This document shows positions 1-8,710 of a stretch of 43,961 bases of DNA, in pieces. The notes beneath the pieces are model-generated. The model was not told the origin of the DNA, did not search any database, and was given only the letters and a program-made list of their open reading frames with translations. The DNA comes from an uncultured Clostridia bacterium (GTDB lineage: Bacteria > Bacillota > Clostridia > Lachnospirales > CAG-274): the NCBI GenBank assembly GCA_949948985.1, contig CATLIG010000019.1, forward strand, positions 1 to 43,961. Reading direction: 5' to 3'. How positions within the stretch are numbered: position 1 is the first letter of the stretch; the number at the start of each line of letters is the position of its first letter. The position numbers and the translations under genes were made by a program.

Positions 1-57
1 TATTTGTAAGATTTAGAAAATAAAAGAGTTTTTATTATAAATTTGGGAAGTGTTTAT

Positions 58-1359
58 ATGAATTATGATGAGACATTAAGATTTATAAATGACTCAAAAA
101 AATATGGGATTGTTCTTGGACTTAATAATATGTATAATCTTATGAATGAACTTGGTAATATTCAGGACAAAATTAAAATTATTCATATAGCGGGAACTAA
201 TGGCAAAGGTTCTGTTGGCGCTTTTGTTGAAAGTGTTTTAATTTCCGCTGGATTTAAAACAGGTAGATACATTTCTCCCACAATTACGGAATATTTTGAA
301 AGATTTCAGATTAACGGTAAATTTATTCAGAAAGAAAATTTTTGCCGTTTATGTGAAAAAGTAAAAAATGTTACTGATAAAATTGTTTCAGAGGGGAAAA
401 GTCATCCTACTGATTTTGAAGTTGAAACAGCTATTGCTTTTTTATATTTTTATGAGGAAAGATGTGATTTTGTATTACTTGAAACTGGTCTTGGCGGAAG
501 GCTTGATGCCACAAATATTATAAAGGCAAATTTATGTTCTGTAATAACGTCAATTAGTTTTGATCATACCCATTTTTTAGGAAATTCTCTTAATGAAATC
601 GCTTTTGAAAAATGTGGTATAATTAAAGAAAAATGCTCGGTTATTTCCATGTTTCAGAATAAAGAGGTTATGAACGTTATACAAAAAAAATGCAAAGAAA
701 AAAAGTCAGAACTTATAACGGTTTCTAAATCCGATATTTTATATAGAGGTTTTGAGGAATATGTTCAAAAATTTGATTATAAAAGTTATAAGAATATTAA
801 AATCAGTCTTTTGGGAAAGTTTCAGATTGAAAACGCTTCGCTAGCTATAGAGGTTATTGAGTTTTTAAGGAAGAAGGATTATGGGATAACAGATAAAAAT
901 ATATATGACGGATTTATAAATACTGTTTGGCAGGGGAGGTTTCAAATTTTAAATAAAAATCCGTTATTTATAGCTGATGGCGCTCATAATGAGGATGCCG
1001 CTAAAAGGCTTGCGGAAAATATAATGTTGTATTTTAAAAATAAAAAGATTATATTCATTGTTGGAATTTTTAAAGACAAGGATTATAAAAAAATTGTGGA
1101 AATGACAGCGAAACTAGCGTATAAAATTTTTGTTTTTACTTTAAATGACTCGCGTGGTCTTGACGCTGATATACTTTTAAAAGAATTTTTATTGTACAAT
1201 GAAAATGTAAAAATTGTTTCTGATGTTCAGACCGCTGTGTCAGAAAGCTTTTTAGAAACAGAAAAAAATAGTGTTATTATTGCTTTTGGCTCATTATCAT
1301 ATATGGGTGATTTAATTGAAATTATGAAAAAAAGGATTGTATTTAAGGAGACAATATAA
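58..1359 (+). CDS. folC: Bifunctional folylpolyglutamate synthase / dihydrofolate synthase
   Basis: This cytosolic enzyme of the Mur ligase superfamily attaches L-glutamate to dihydropteroate and to folates, using ATP. The 433 residues match the family length. The ATP-binding loop AGTNGKGS lies near residues 45-52, followed by the family block [10 protein letters not shown] near 145 and the C-terminal-domain motif [13 protein letters not shown] near 306. I chose the ATG at 58 because GGGAAG sits 8-9 bases upstream and the protein then begins MNYDETLRF, as relatives do; a TTG at 43 is in frame but has no ribosome binding site. It leads the folate operon, with one base between its stop and folE. 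Upstream sequence is cut by the window edge, so the promoter cannot be judged. Confidence 0.95.
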   Translation: MNYDETLRFINDSKKYGIVLGLNNMYNLMNELGNIQDKIKIIHIAGTNGKGSVGAFVESVLISAGFKTGRYISPTITEYFERFQINGKFIQKENFCRLCEKVKNVTDKIVSEGKSHPTDFEVETAIAFLYFYEERCDFVLLETGLGGRLDATNIIKANLCSVITSISFDHTHFLGNSLNEIAFEKCGIIKEKCSVISMFQNKEVMNVIQKKCKEKKSELITVSKSDILYRGFEEYVQKFDYKSYKNIKISLLGKFQIENASLAIEVIEFLRKKDYGITDKNIYDGFINTVWQGRFQILNKNPLFIADGAHNEDAAKRLAENIMLYFKNKKIIFIVGIFKDKDYKKIVEMTAKLAYKIFVFTLNDSRGLDADILLKEFLLYNENVKIVSDVQTAVSESFLETEKNSVIIAFGSLSYMGDLIEIMKKRIVFKETI

Positions 1360-1360
1360 A

Positions 1361-1912
1361 ATGGATTTACAAAAAATTGAAGCTGGTGTAAAGCTTATAC
1401 TTGAAGGCATTGGAGAAGATATTTTAAGAGAGGGTCTTATTGAAACACCTAAAAGAGTAGCTAAAATGTATGAAGAAATTTTTTCGGGTATAACTCGAGA
1501 TTCAAAAAAACATCTGACAAAAACTTTTACTGTGGATAATAATGAGATGATTATAGAAAAAGATATTACATTGTATTCAATGTGTGAGCATCATCTTATG
1601 CCTTTTTATGGAAAAGCGCATATTGCATATATTCCTAATGAAAAAGTAGTTGGAATAAGCAAGCTTGCCCGTACAGTTGAGGTGTTCGCAAAAAGGCCTC
1701 AGATTCAGGAAAAACTTACTTGCCAGATTGCAGATGCTATTATGGAAAACTTAAATCCTTTGGGGGTTATTGTGGCTATTGAGGCAGAACATACATGTAT
1801 GACAATGAGAGGAGTAAAAAAGCCAGGAACAAAAACTTTTACATTTGTATGCAGAGGAGAATTTGAGAAAAACGCTGATTTAAAGAATACTTTTTTTAAT
1901 ATTGTAAAATAA
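1361..1912 (+). CDS. folE: GTP cyclohydrolase I
   Basis: FolE converts GTP to 7,8-dihydroneopterin triphosphate and formate, the first step of pterin and folate synthesis. At 183 residues it is the usual bacterial type I enzyme. Zinc ligands are visible as C75 and H78 in [15 protein letters not shown] and C146 in EHTCMTMRG; the 71-residue spacing between the cysteines equals that of the E. coli enzyme. ATG 1361 follows AAGGAG with good spacing and lies one base after the folC stop, so the genes are probably translationally coupled. A longer frame from 1337 would overlap folC and has no ribosome binding site. A repeat element begins at its stop codon and separates it from the rest of the operon. 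Confidence 0.95.
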   Translation: MDLQKIEAGVKLILEGIGEDILREGLIETPKRVAKMYEEIFSGITRDSKKHLTKTFTVDNNEMIIEKDITLYSMCEHHLMPFYGKAHIAYIPNEKVVGISKLARTVEVFAKRPQIQEKLTCQIADAIMENLNPLGVIVAIEAEHTCMTMRGVKKPGTKTFTFVCRGEFEKNADLKNTFFNIVK

Positions 1913-2063
1913 ACCTGCTCAATAACCTCCCCAATAATTTTTGACAAATGTTTTATGTCTATTTTTGTCTGTTTTTTTGAAGTATTTGAAAAATTTATGT
2001 TAAAATTAGATTTCGATTGACGAAAAAACTTTTGCCAATAGTCATCATAGTGGTTTAGAATAG
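1913..2063 (+). repeat. Intergenic repeat family 2, copy 1
   Basis: This stretch between folE and the HD gene is clearly similar to 35254-35410. The shared core runs from TTTTGACA near 1938 through a block like TTTTTTTGAAG..TTGAAAA to GGTTTAGAA near 2055. The ends are imperfect inverted repeats (AACCTGCTC..AACC on the left, GGTTTAGAATAG on the right). It contains no ORF. It may be a MITE-like element or a conserved RNA; nothing decides which. Confidence 0.6.
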
Positions 2064-2079
2064 ATTTAATGAGGTTTTT

Positions 2080-2556
2080 ATGAGAAGAATTAATAAAATT
2101 TTAAAAAATGATATTTTTAAAAATATTATCAGAAATATTGAGAAAGCTGAAAAAACAAGAATATATTGCGGTCATGGAATTGAGCATTTATTTGATACCG
2201 CAAGAATTTGTTATATATTAGACCTTGAGGGAAAAAGAATATTTGATAAAGAAATTATCTATGCCGCGTCTATGCTTCATGATATCGGAAGATATGAGGA
2301 ATACAAAAACAATATTCCGCATAATGAGGCGGGAGCGAAAATAGCATGTGAAATCCTTGCGGAATGTGATTTTTCGGAAACAGAAATAAATATTATTAAA
2401 GAAGCTATTTTATATCATAGAAAAGACAAGAACGAAAATTCTCTTGGAAATCTTTTGTATAAAGGTGATAAACTGTCAAGAAAATGTTTTTGCTGTAACG
2501 CTGAAAAGGAGTGTTACTGGAACAATGAAATAAAAAATATTGAAATAAAATATTAA
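2080..2556 (+). CDS. HD-domain phosphohydrolase in the folate operon
   Basis: This 158-residue cytosolic protein has a small HD metal-dependent phosphohydrolase fold. Candidate metal ligands are H36 (in GHGIEH), H67-D68 (MLHDIGRYEEY), H81, H113 (ILYHRKD) and D130 (GDKLSR). The tail carries a Cys cluster (C136, C138, C139, C145), which could bind a metal. ATG 2080 follows GAGG at 5-6 bases. It lies between folE and folP on the same strand. I infer that it may remove phosphate from dihydroneopterin triphosphate, a step for which no Nudix FolQ-type gene is visible here; the archaeal MptB, also an HD protein, acts on a related pterin. A nucleotide or general phosphatase role is equally allowed by the sequence. 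Confidence 0.8.
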   Translation: MRRINKILKNDIFKNIIRNIEKAEKTRIYCGHGIEHLFDTARICYILDLEGKRIFDKEIIYAASMLHDIGRYEEYKNNIPHNEAGAKIACEILAECDFSETEINIIKEAILYHRKDKNENSLGNLLYKGDKLSRKCFCCNAEKECYWNNEIKNIEIKY

Positions 2557-2616
2557 ACAGATTTAATGTTTTTTAAAGGCTGTTTTAATTTTGATATTTA
2601 AGGAGAATGATTTAAG

Positions 2617-3426
2617 TTGAAAATAGGGAAAAAAGAATTTGAAATTGAAAACAAAACTTATATTATGGGAATTTTAAATGTTACTCCAGATTCATTTTCT
2701 GATGGAGGAAAATTTAACAATATTGAAAATGCTTTAAGACATACAGAAAAGATGATTAATGACGGAGCTGATATAATAGATGTGGGAGGAGAATCCTCAC
2801 GTCCGGGATATACAGTTATTACGGAGGAAGAAGAAATCTCACGGGTTGTTCCTGTTATTGAGAATATAAAAAAAAGATTTGATATTCCTGTTTCTATAGA
2901 TACATATAAAAGCAATGTAGCTAAAGCGTCTTTTAATGTTGGAGCTGATATTATAAATGATATATGGGGTTTTAAATATGACAGAAAAATGGCGCAAATT
3001 ACAAAGGAATTTGACGCTGTGTGCTGCCTTACGCATAACCGTAGTGATACTGATTATATAAATTATATGGAAGATATTTTGAGTGATCTGCGTCAGTCTG
3101 TTAAAATCGCTTTGGATACAGGTATTTCAAAAGATAAAATTATTATTGATCCGGGTGTGGGTTTTGGGAAAACATATGAAAATAATATTGAGATTATAAG
3201 TAAGTTGGAAAGGCTTAAGGAATTAGGATTTCCTATACTTTTGGGAGTGTCAAGAAAATCTGTTATAGGTATTACTCTTAATCTTCCTGTTGATGAAAGA
3301 TTAGAGGGAACTTTAGCTACTACAGTTTTTGGTGTTATAAAAGGGTGTGGTTTTGTAAGAGTTCATGATGTCAAGGAAAATAAGAGAATTATTACTATGA
3401 CAGAAAAGCTTATGGGAAGGTGGTAA
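2617..3426 (+). CDS. folP: Dihydropteroate synthase
   Basis: FolP condenses 6-hydroxymethyl-7,8-dihydropterin pyrophosphate with p-aminobenzoate to give 7,8-dihydropteroate; it is the sulfonamide target. The 269-residue TIM barrel shows all signature blocks: MGILNVTPDSFSDGG near residue 18, GADIIDVGGESSRPG near 50, the IDTYKS strand near 95, DPGVGFGKT near 175, LGVSRKS near 210 and RVHDVKE near the end. The start is TTG 2617, preceded by AAGGAG at suitable spacing; the nearer ATG at 2608 runs at once into a stop. The stop is one base from folB-folK. Confidence 0.96.
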   Translation: MKIGKKEFEIENKTYIMGILNVTPDSFSDGGKFNNIENALRHTEKMINDGADIIDVGGESSRPGYTVITEEEEISRVVPVIENIKKRFDIPVSIDTYKSNVAKASFNVGADIINDIWGFKYDRKMAQITKEFDAVCCLTHNRSDTDYINYMEDILSDLRQSVKIALDTGISKDKIIIDPGVGFGKTYENNIEIISKLERLKELGFPILLGVSRKSVIGITLNLPVDERLEGTLATTVFGVIKGCGFVRVHDVKENKRIITMTEKLMGRW

Positions 3427-3427
3427 A

Positions 3428-4246
3428 ATGGATATTATTAAAATTGATAATATTGAGGTTTTCGCAAGTCATGGAGTTTTTAAAGAAGAAAATATACTTG
3501 GACAGAAATTTTTTATTTCTCTTGAGATGTATGTTAATACGAGAAATGCCGGAAAGGAAGATAATATTGAATTATCTGTTGATTATGGAAAAGTTTCAGA
3601 TATGGCTAAAAAATTTGTTGAGGAAAATGAGTTTAAGTTAATTGAGGCAGTTGCTGAAAAGCTCGCTGAAAATCTACTTTTGAAATTTAATCTTTTAAGA
3701 AATGTTAAAGTTGAAATTAAAAAACCATGGGCTCCTATAAAAATACATACAGACAATATTTCTGTTATTATTGAAAGAGGGTGGAAAACAGCTTTTCTTA
3801 GTATAGGCTCAAATATAGGAGATAAAAAAGGGTATTTGGATTTGGCTGTAAAAGAAATAGAATACTCTGAATTCTGCAAAATAGAAAAAATATCGGATTT
3901 TATTATTACAGAACCTGTGGGAGATGTTAAACAGGATGATTTTTTAAATGGTTGCATTAAAATTAAAACTTTGTATGAGCCATATGAGCTTTTGAAATTT
4001 ATAAATGGTATTGAGGAAAAAGCCGGCAGAAAAAGACTTGTTCACTGGGGTCCCCGAACTCTTGATATTGATATTATATTTTATGAGGATATTGTTATGT
4101 ATGAAGAAAATCTTAAAATTCCCCATCCAGAAATGGAAAACAGGATTTTTGTACTTGAGCCATTGTGTATGATTGAACCTTTTTACATACACCCAGGGTA
4201 TATGGTAAGTGTAAAAAAGCTTTTACACAGACTGTTGCAAAGGTGA
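3428..4246 (+). CDS. folBK: Fused dihydroneopterin aldolase / HPPK (FolB-FolK)
   Basis: This 272-residue fusion carries out two consecutive steps. Residues 1-118 are FolB, which cleaves dihydroneopterin to 6-hydroxymethyl-dihydropterin; FASHGVFKEE holds the catalytic Glu region and KPWAPI the conserved Lys. Residues from about 119 are FolK, the pyrophosphokinase: LSIGSNIGDKKGYL, EKAGRKR, and WGPRTLDIDIIFY with its metal-binding aspartates. Such fusions are common in Clostridia. With folP immediately upstream, substrate passes along neighbouring gene products. ATG 3428 begins one base after the folP stop, which implies coupled translation. An ORF at 3420-3641 in another frame is a shadow. Confidence 0.94.
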   Translation: MDIIKIDNIEVFASHGVFKEENILGQKFFISLEMYVNTRNAGKEDNIELSVDYGKVSDMAKKFVEENEFKLIEAVAEKLAENLLLKFNLLRNVKVEIKKPWAPIKIHTDNISVIIERGWKTAFLSIGSNIGDKKGYLDLAVKEIEYSEFCKIEKISDFIITEPVGDVKQDDFLNGCIKIKTLYEPYELLKFINGIEEKAGRKRLVHWGPRTLDIDIIFYEDIVMYEENLKIPHPEMENRIFVLEPLCMIEPFYIHPGYMVSVKKLLHRLLQR

Positions 4247-4549
4247 AAAATTTTGATGTATTTTAAATTTATACTTGCATTATGTTTTATTTTGTGGTAT
4301 ATTTCCTTATAATGAGGCAATTATAGCAAAACAATACAAATAGTAAATTATGGTTTGAAAATTTATGTTTTCAAAATAAATTATTTTGTGGTTTTATTGA
4401 ATATATTCGATAATTGCCGTAAATTTATTGAAGAATCAGTATTTCATTAAGTTTGCTGTTTAGATAAAGCAAAAATAGGTTTATATAAAAATCAAGCTTT
4501 ATGAAGGACTGGAAAAACAGGTAAAAATTATTGCCAGGGAGTGATATTG
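4247..4549. other. Gene-free stretch between folBK and hom
   Basis: There is no ORF with a ribosome binding site. A small AT hairpin lies at about 4354-4377 (TTTGAAAA..TTTTCAAA). A TAGCAAAACAATA motif near 4324 is shared with other intergenic regions, and ATCAGTATTTCATTAA at 4435-4450 resembles sequence at 7363 and in the hairpin at 15942. I see no T-box or lysine riboswitch before hom. The promoter of hom-lysC probably lies here but I cannot pin it. Confidence 0.5.
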
Positions 4550-5788
4550 ATGACTGAAATAGCAGTCTTAGGTTATGGTACGGTTGGTTCGGGAGTTTAT
4601 GAGGTTTTGAATACAAACCGTGAAAGTATTAACAAAAACGCTGATGAGGAAATAAGAATTAAATATGTTCTTGATTTAAGAGATTTTCCAAATGAACCTG
4701 TCCAAAAGTATATTGTTCATGATTTTAATATTATTTTAAATGACGATGATGTTAAAGTTATAGCGGAGGTTATGGGAGGAGTTGAGCCTGCTTATACTTT
4801 CGTTAAAAGTGCTCTTTTGAAAGGGAAAAGCGTTGTTACATCAAACAAAGAACTTGTGGCTAAACACGGCGCTGAACTTTTGAAAGTCGCTAAAGAAAAT
4901 AATATAAATTTTCTTTTTGAAGCTAGTGTGGGCGGTGGTATTCCTATTATAAGACCTTTAAATCAATCTCTTACGGCCGATGAGATTTATGAGATTACAG
5001 GTATACTTAATGGAACTACAAATTATATGCTTACAAAAATGACAAAAGAAGGTCTTGACTATGATGAAATATTAAAAGATGCTCAAAATAAAGGTTATGC
5101 CGAAAGAAATCCAGCGGCGGACGTTGAGGGGTTTGATACTTGCCGTAAAATAGCGATTTTAGCTTCTCTCGCTGTTGGAAAACAAGTTGATTTTGAGGAT
5201 ATTTATACAGAGGGTATTACAAATATAAATAAAATAGATATTGATTATATTAAGAAAATGGGTAAAAGCGTTAAGCTTCTCGCAACATCAAAGGTTACTG
5301 ATAATGGAGTATGGGCAAGGGTATCGCCTGTTATTATCGGCGATGAAAATCCTCTGTCTATGGTAAATGATGTGTTTAATGCTATTTTAATAAAAGGCAA
5401 TGTTATCGGAGATGTTATGTTTTACGGAAAAGGCGCGGGAAAGCTTCCTACGGCAAGTGCAGTTGTCGCTGACATTGTTGACGCTGTTAAACATTTAGGA
5501 AGGAATATTATGACTTCATGGTCTACTGAAAAGCTTGATATTCTTGACATTGATAATATTGATGTAAGCAAATTTATAAGAGTTGAATATAATGATAAAG
5601 AACAGGCCGTTTCTGCTGTTAAGGAAATTTTTGGTGACTTTAATATAATTGAGATAAATACAGCATGCTCTGAGTTTGCTTTTATCTCGGAAACAGAAAC
5701 GGAAAAAATGATTAATGAAAAAATTGATAAATTATTGAATAAGGAATGTATTGTAAATATTCCTAACACTATAAGAGTTGAAAAATAA
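4550..5788 (+). CDS. hom: Homoserine dehydrogenase
   Basis: This enzyme reduces aspartate semialdehyde to homoserine with NAD(P)H, committing carbon to threonine and methionine. The 412 residues comprise an N-terminal Rossmann domain (AVLGYGTVGSGV), TSNKELVAKHG near residue 100, the substrate region EASVGGGIPII and GILNGTTNYML, then KGYAERNPAADVEGFD near 190. The C-terminal 75 residues look like a weak ACT regulatory domain, so threonine feedback is plausible but not shown. I use ATG 4550, which follows AGGGAGTG at 7 bases; the in-frame GTG 4541 is part of that ribosome binding site. It is followed 23 bases later by lysC, the enzyme two steps earlier in the same pathway. Confidence 0.94.
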   Translation: MTEIAVLGYGTVGSGVYEVLNTNRESINKNADEEIRIKYVLDLRDFPNEPVQKYIVHDFNIILNDDDVKVIAEVMGGVEPAYTFVKSALLKGKSVVTSNKELVAKHGAELLKVAKENNINFLFEASVGGGIPIIRPLNQSLTADEIYEITGILNGTTNYMLTKMTKEGLDYDEILKDAQNKGYAERNPAADVEGFDTCRKIAILASLAVGKQVDFEDIYTEGITNINKIDIDYIKKMGKSVKLLATSKVTDNGVWARVSPVIIGDENPLSMVNDVFNAILIKGNVIGDVMFYGKGAGKLPTASAVVADIVDAVKHLGRNIMTSWSTEKLDILDIDNIDVSKFIRVEYNDKEQAVSAVKEIFGDFNIIEINTACSEFAFISETETEKMINEKIDKLLNKECIVNIPNTIRVEK

Positions 5789-5811
5789 GAACTTCTAAGG
5801 AGGAAGTAACA

Positions 5812-7041
5812 GTGTTAATCGTAAAGAAATTTGGAGGTACTTCGGTTGCTGACGCCGAAAGAATTTTTAATGTTGCTAATCGTCTTATTGAAGCGTATAA
5901 GGAAGGTCATAAAATTGTTGTTGTACTTTCAGCACAGGGGGATACTACAGATGACCTGATTGAAAAAGCAAATGAAATTAATCCAAATGCATCAAAGAGA
6001 GAGATGGATATGCTTCTCTCGACAGGAGAACAGCAATCGGTGGCCTTGATGGCTATGGCTATCAGGAAACTTGGTTATCCTGCTATTTCATTAAATGCTT
6101 ACCAATGTGATATTTATTCTACTTCAACTTATGGCAACGCTCGTATTAAAAATATTTCTACCGAAAGAATTTCAGAAGAGCTTGAAAAAAATAATATTGT
6201 TATTATAACAGGTTTTCAGGGGATAAACAGAAGCGGAGATATTACTACTTTGGGAAGAGGAGGTTCCGATACATCGGCAGTTGCCCTCGCGGCGGTTTTA
6301 AACGCGGATTTGTGTGAGATTTACACAGATGTTGACGGGGTTTATACCGCTGATCCAAGAGTCGTAAAAAACGCAAAAAAACTTTCCGAGATAAGTTATG
6401 ACGAAATGCTCGAACTTGCGTCTTTAGGCGCAAAGGTACTGCATAACCGTTCTGTTGAGCTTGCGAAAAAATATAATGTTAATTTAGTTGTGCGCTCAAG
6501 TCTTACAAGGGAAGAAGGTACTATTGTTAAGGAGGAATCTAATGTGGAAAAAATGTTGGTAAACGGAGTTGCCGTTGATAAGGATATTTCAAGAATAGCT
6601 ATAGTTGGACTTCAAGACCAACCGGGTATTGCCTTTAATGTATTCTCTTTGCTTGCCAGAAATAAAATAAGCGTTGATATTATTTTACAGTCTATTGGTC
6701 GTGAAGATACTAAAGATATTTCATTTACTGTAGCTACATCGGATTTAAAAGACGCTCTTAAAGTTATTGAGGAAAATAAAAACAGACTGAAATATGAAAA
6801 GCTTCTTCATGAGACAAAGGTTGCTAAAGTATCTATTGTGGGCGGTGGTATGGCAACAAATTCAGGTGTTGCGTCTACTATGTTTGAGGCTTTATATGAT
6901 GAAAATATAAATATAAGAATGATTTCAACATCAGAAATTAAAATATCGGTTCTTGTTGGTGAAGATGATGCGGAAAGAGCGGCTAACGCTGTACATGAGA
7001 AGTTCAGGCTGGATCAGATTAATAATACACAAAACCATTGA
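5812..7041 (+). CDS. lysC: Aspartate kinase (alpha subunit)
   Basis: It phosphorylates L-aspartate, the entry step to lysine, threonine, methionine and diaminopimelate. The 409 residues have an amino-acid kinase domain (KKFGGTSVAD at the start, STGEQQSVALMA near 65, GRGGSDTSAVALAA near 150, DVDGVYTADPR near 170) and two ACT domains (about 265-330 and 340-400) for allosteric feedback. The GTG at 5812 follows AGGAGGAAG. It resembles the monofunctional Bacillus aspartokinase II in length and layout. A second in-frame start with its own strong ribosome binding site lies at 6544 (see separate entry). It probably forms an operon with hom. Confidence 0.94.
   Translation: MLIVKKFGGTSVADAERIFNVANRLIEAYKEGHKIVVVLSAQGDTTDDLIEKANEINPNASKREMDMLLSTGEQQSVALMAMAIRKLGYPAISLNAYQCDIYSTSTYGNARIKNISTERISEELEKNNIVIITGFQGINRSGDITTLGRGGSDTSAVALAAVLNADLCEIYTDVDGVYTADPRVVKNAKKLSEISYDEMLELASLGAKVLHNRSVELAKKYNVNLVVRSSLTREEGTIVKEESNVEKMLVNGVAVDKDISRIAIVGLQDQPGIAFNVFSLLARNKISVDIILQSIGREDTKDISFTVATSDLKDALKVIEENKNRLKYEKLLHETKVAKVSIVGGGMATNSGVASTMFEALYDENINIRMISTSEIKISVLVGEDDAERAANAVHEKFRLDQINNTQNH
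6544..7041 (+). CDS. Probable in-frame beta subunit of aspartokinase (internal start in lysC)
   Basis: Inside lysC the sequence AAGGAGGA (6529-6536) lies 8 bases before an in-frame GTG at 6544 (alpha residue 245). Translation from there would give 165 residues containing just the two ACT domains. In Bacillus subtilis aspartokinase II the same arrangement, an in-frame overlapping beta subunit starting near residue 246 of a 408-residue alpha chain, is established. Here the ribosome binding site is seen and its use is inferred. An ATG at 6553 is a less well spaced alternative. Confidence 0.55.
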   Translation: MEKMLVNGVAVDKDISRIAIVGLQDQPGIAFNVFSLLARNKISVDIILQSIGREDTKDISFTVATSDLKDALKVIEENKNRLKYEKLLHETKVAKVSIVGGGMATNSGVASTMFEALYDENINIRMISTSEIKISVLVGEDDAERAANAVHEKFRLDQINNTQNH

Positions 7042-7050
7042 TGCAAAGTT

Positions 7051-7208
7051 TATAGTCAGTCAATTTAAAAATAAACAAGTTCTGTGGCTGAAAATCTTTT
7101 TTACTGAGTTAGCATAGAGGTATAGGATTGCGGATATGCTCTTCTGTTGCTTTGTAAAAACAATTTTCAGTCCGCCTCTTTTAGCTAATTTTCAGGTTGA
7201 TTGATTAT
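7051..7208 (+). mobile_element. MITE-like palindromic element, copy A
   Basis: About 158 bp with terminal inverted repeats: TATAGTCAGTCAATTTAAAA on the left and the complement of TATAATCAATCAACCTGAAA on the right. A second inner arm pairs GGCTGAAAATCTTTTT with sequence before the right end. The interior GGATATGCTCTTCTG.. is shared with copy C. It has no ORF, starts 9 bases after the lysC stop and may end that operon's transcript as a large hairpin. Confidence 0.75.
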
Positions 7209-7336
7209 ATATAGATATAATCTTTTATAATAAGAAAGTTTAAGAGTTTTATTTTGATCGAGGAAATGTTGAGATTTTATTTTGCCAGAGGTCAAGATAT
7301 AGTAACTGTTATAGTATGCGGTAAAGTATTTCGTGA

Positions 7337-7361
7337 TTTCATAAAATTGATTTTTATGAAA
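7337..7361 (+). repeat. Short stem-loop before the CNNM/CBS gene
   Basis: TTTCATAAAA at 7337 pairs with TTTTATGAAA ending at 7361, leaving a 5-base loop. It is followed by ATCAGTATTTCCTTA, a sequence also found in the large hairpin after feoB. There is no T-run, so it is not a typical terminator. Confidence 0.4.
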
Positions 7362-7405
7362 AATCAGTATTTCCTTAGATTTTCCTAAAGCGGAGGTTTG
7401 TTTTT

Positions 7406-8710
7406 TTGATACACTATTTTTTAATTCTTTTTTTTACCGTAATTTTCAAAGGTTTTTTATCAGGAATTGAGGTTTCGGTGAAAAATATACAAAGAAAAAT
7501 GATTTTTTCTGAAGATGAACATGATAAGGATGAAATAGATATATTTGACAGGTATATTGTTGCGGTAAATGTGCTTAAATCTATGCTGATACTTGGTTTT
7601 GGAGGATTTGCTTTTTATGATATAGGATATGTTGTATCAAGCATATATTTTTTTGAGAAAAGCCATATCATATACTATTTACTTGAAATAGCTATTTTAA
7701 TTATTACTCTTTATGTACTTGTTATTTTTGGAGGTCTTATACCTAAAAAGCTTGCGCTTAAATCAGCTAAAAACTTTATGAGATTTGGAATGTTTCCTGT
7801 TAAAATTATATATTATCTTTTTTATTTCTTTTTTATTCCTTTTATCAAGTTGTCTGAATTTCTTAATAAAGTACTGGGAATTGATAAAAAGGTACGTGAT
7901 GATGACATAACTCAGGAAGAAATTATGATGATGATTGACGCCGGAGGTGAAAAGGGCGCTATTGATGATGATGAAAGAGAAATGATTGCTAATGTTTTTG
8001 AGTTTGATGATAAAACAGCGGGAGATATTGTTACTCACAGAAAAGATATTATCGCTGTTTCAATAGATTGTGGTATTGATGAAATTATAAAAATTGTTCT
8101 TGATGAGAAATATACAAGAATTCCTATTTATGAGGACACTATTGACAATATTATAGGAATTTTGCATATAAAAGATGTTATGAAACATTTGATAATATTT
8201 GGAAAAGATAATTTTCAATTAAAAGAAATTTTAATGGAGCCATTTTTTGTTCCTTTTACAAAAAAGACAGACGAACTTTTTAAAGAAATGCAGGAAAACA
8301 AAATTCATTTGAGTGTTGTTCTTGACGAATATGGAGGAACTCTAGGTATTGTTTCTATGGAAGACCTCATTGAAGAGGTTATGGGAAATATTCTTGATGA
8401 ATATGATGAAGAAGAAATTCCTGAAATAATCTCAAATGATGGAGTTAATTTTTATATAGACGGCACAGCGGATTATGATGAAGCTTGCGAATATTTAGGC
8501 ATTGAGAAAGATGAAGAAGAATATGACACAATGAGCGGTTTTTTTATTGGCAGAGTCGGGCATATTCCTGAAATTAATGAGAAATGTAGTTTTGAAGAAG
8601 GAAAATATGTATTTTATGCTGAAAAAATTGAGGAAAACAGAATTTCCAAAATTAAAGCCGTGAAAAATGAAGTTGTTTTACAAAATGAGGCGGAAAAAAT
8701 AAAAATATAA
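7406..8710 (+). CDS. CNNM (DUF21) / CBS-pair / CorC_HlyC membrane protein
   Basis: This 434-residue integral membrane protein is of the HlyC/CorC (CNNM) family, generally linked to Mg2+ or other divalent cation efflux. The N-terminal 160 or so residues form the DUF21 domain with several hydrophobic segments (near 1-20, 55-80, 85-110, 130-150) and a VIFGGLIPKKLALKSA block. A CBS pair follows (roughly 205-330, including VLDEKYTRIPIYEDTIDNIIGILHIKDV and LDEYGGTLGIVSMEDLIEEVMG), then the C-terminal CorC_HlyC domain (about 345-425). The start is TTG 7406, 8 bases after GCGGAGGT; no ATG gives a complete first helix. It stands alone between repeat-bearing intergenic regions. The family name 'hemolysin' should not be read as a toxin function. 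Confidence 0.88.
   Translation: MIHYFLILFFTVIFKGFLSGIEVSVKNIQRKMIFSEDEHDKDEIDIFDRYIVAVNVLKSMLILGFGGFAFYDIGYVVSSIYFFEKSHIIYYLLEIAILIITLYVLVIFGGLIPKKLALKSAKNFMRFGMFPVKIIYYLFYFFFIPFIKLSEFLNKVLGIDKKVRDDDITQEEIMMMIDAGGEKGAIDDDEREMIANVFEFDDKTAGDIVTHRKDIIAVSIDCGIDEIIKIVLDEKYTRIPIYEDTIDNIIGILHIKDVMKHLIIFGKDNFQLKEILMEPFFVPFTKKTDELFKEMQENKIHLSVVLDEYGGTLGIVSMEDLIEEVMGNILDEYDEEEIPEIISNDGVNFYIDGTADYDEACEYLGIEKDEEEYDTMSGFFIGRVGHIPEINEKCSFEEGKYVFYAEKIEENRISKIKAVKNEVVLQNEAEKIKI

Noticed and set aside
4247-4549. Lysine riboswitch or T-box before hom-lysC
   Set aside because: None of the conserved words of either class is present.
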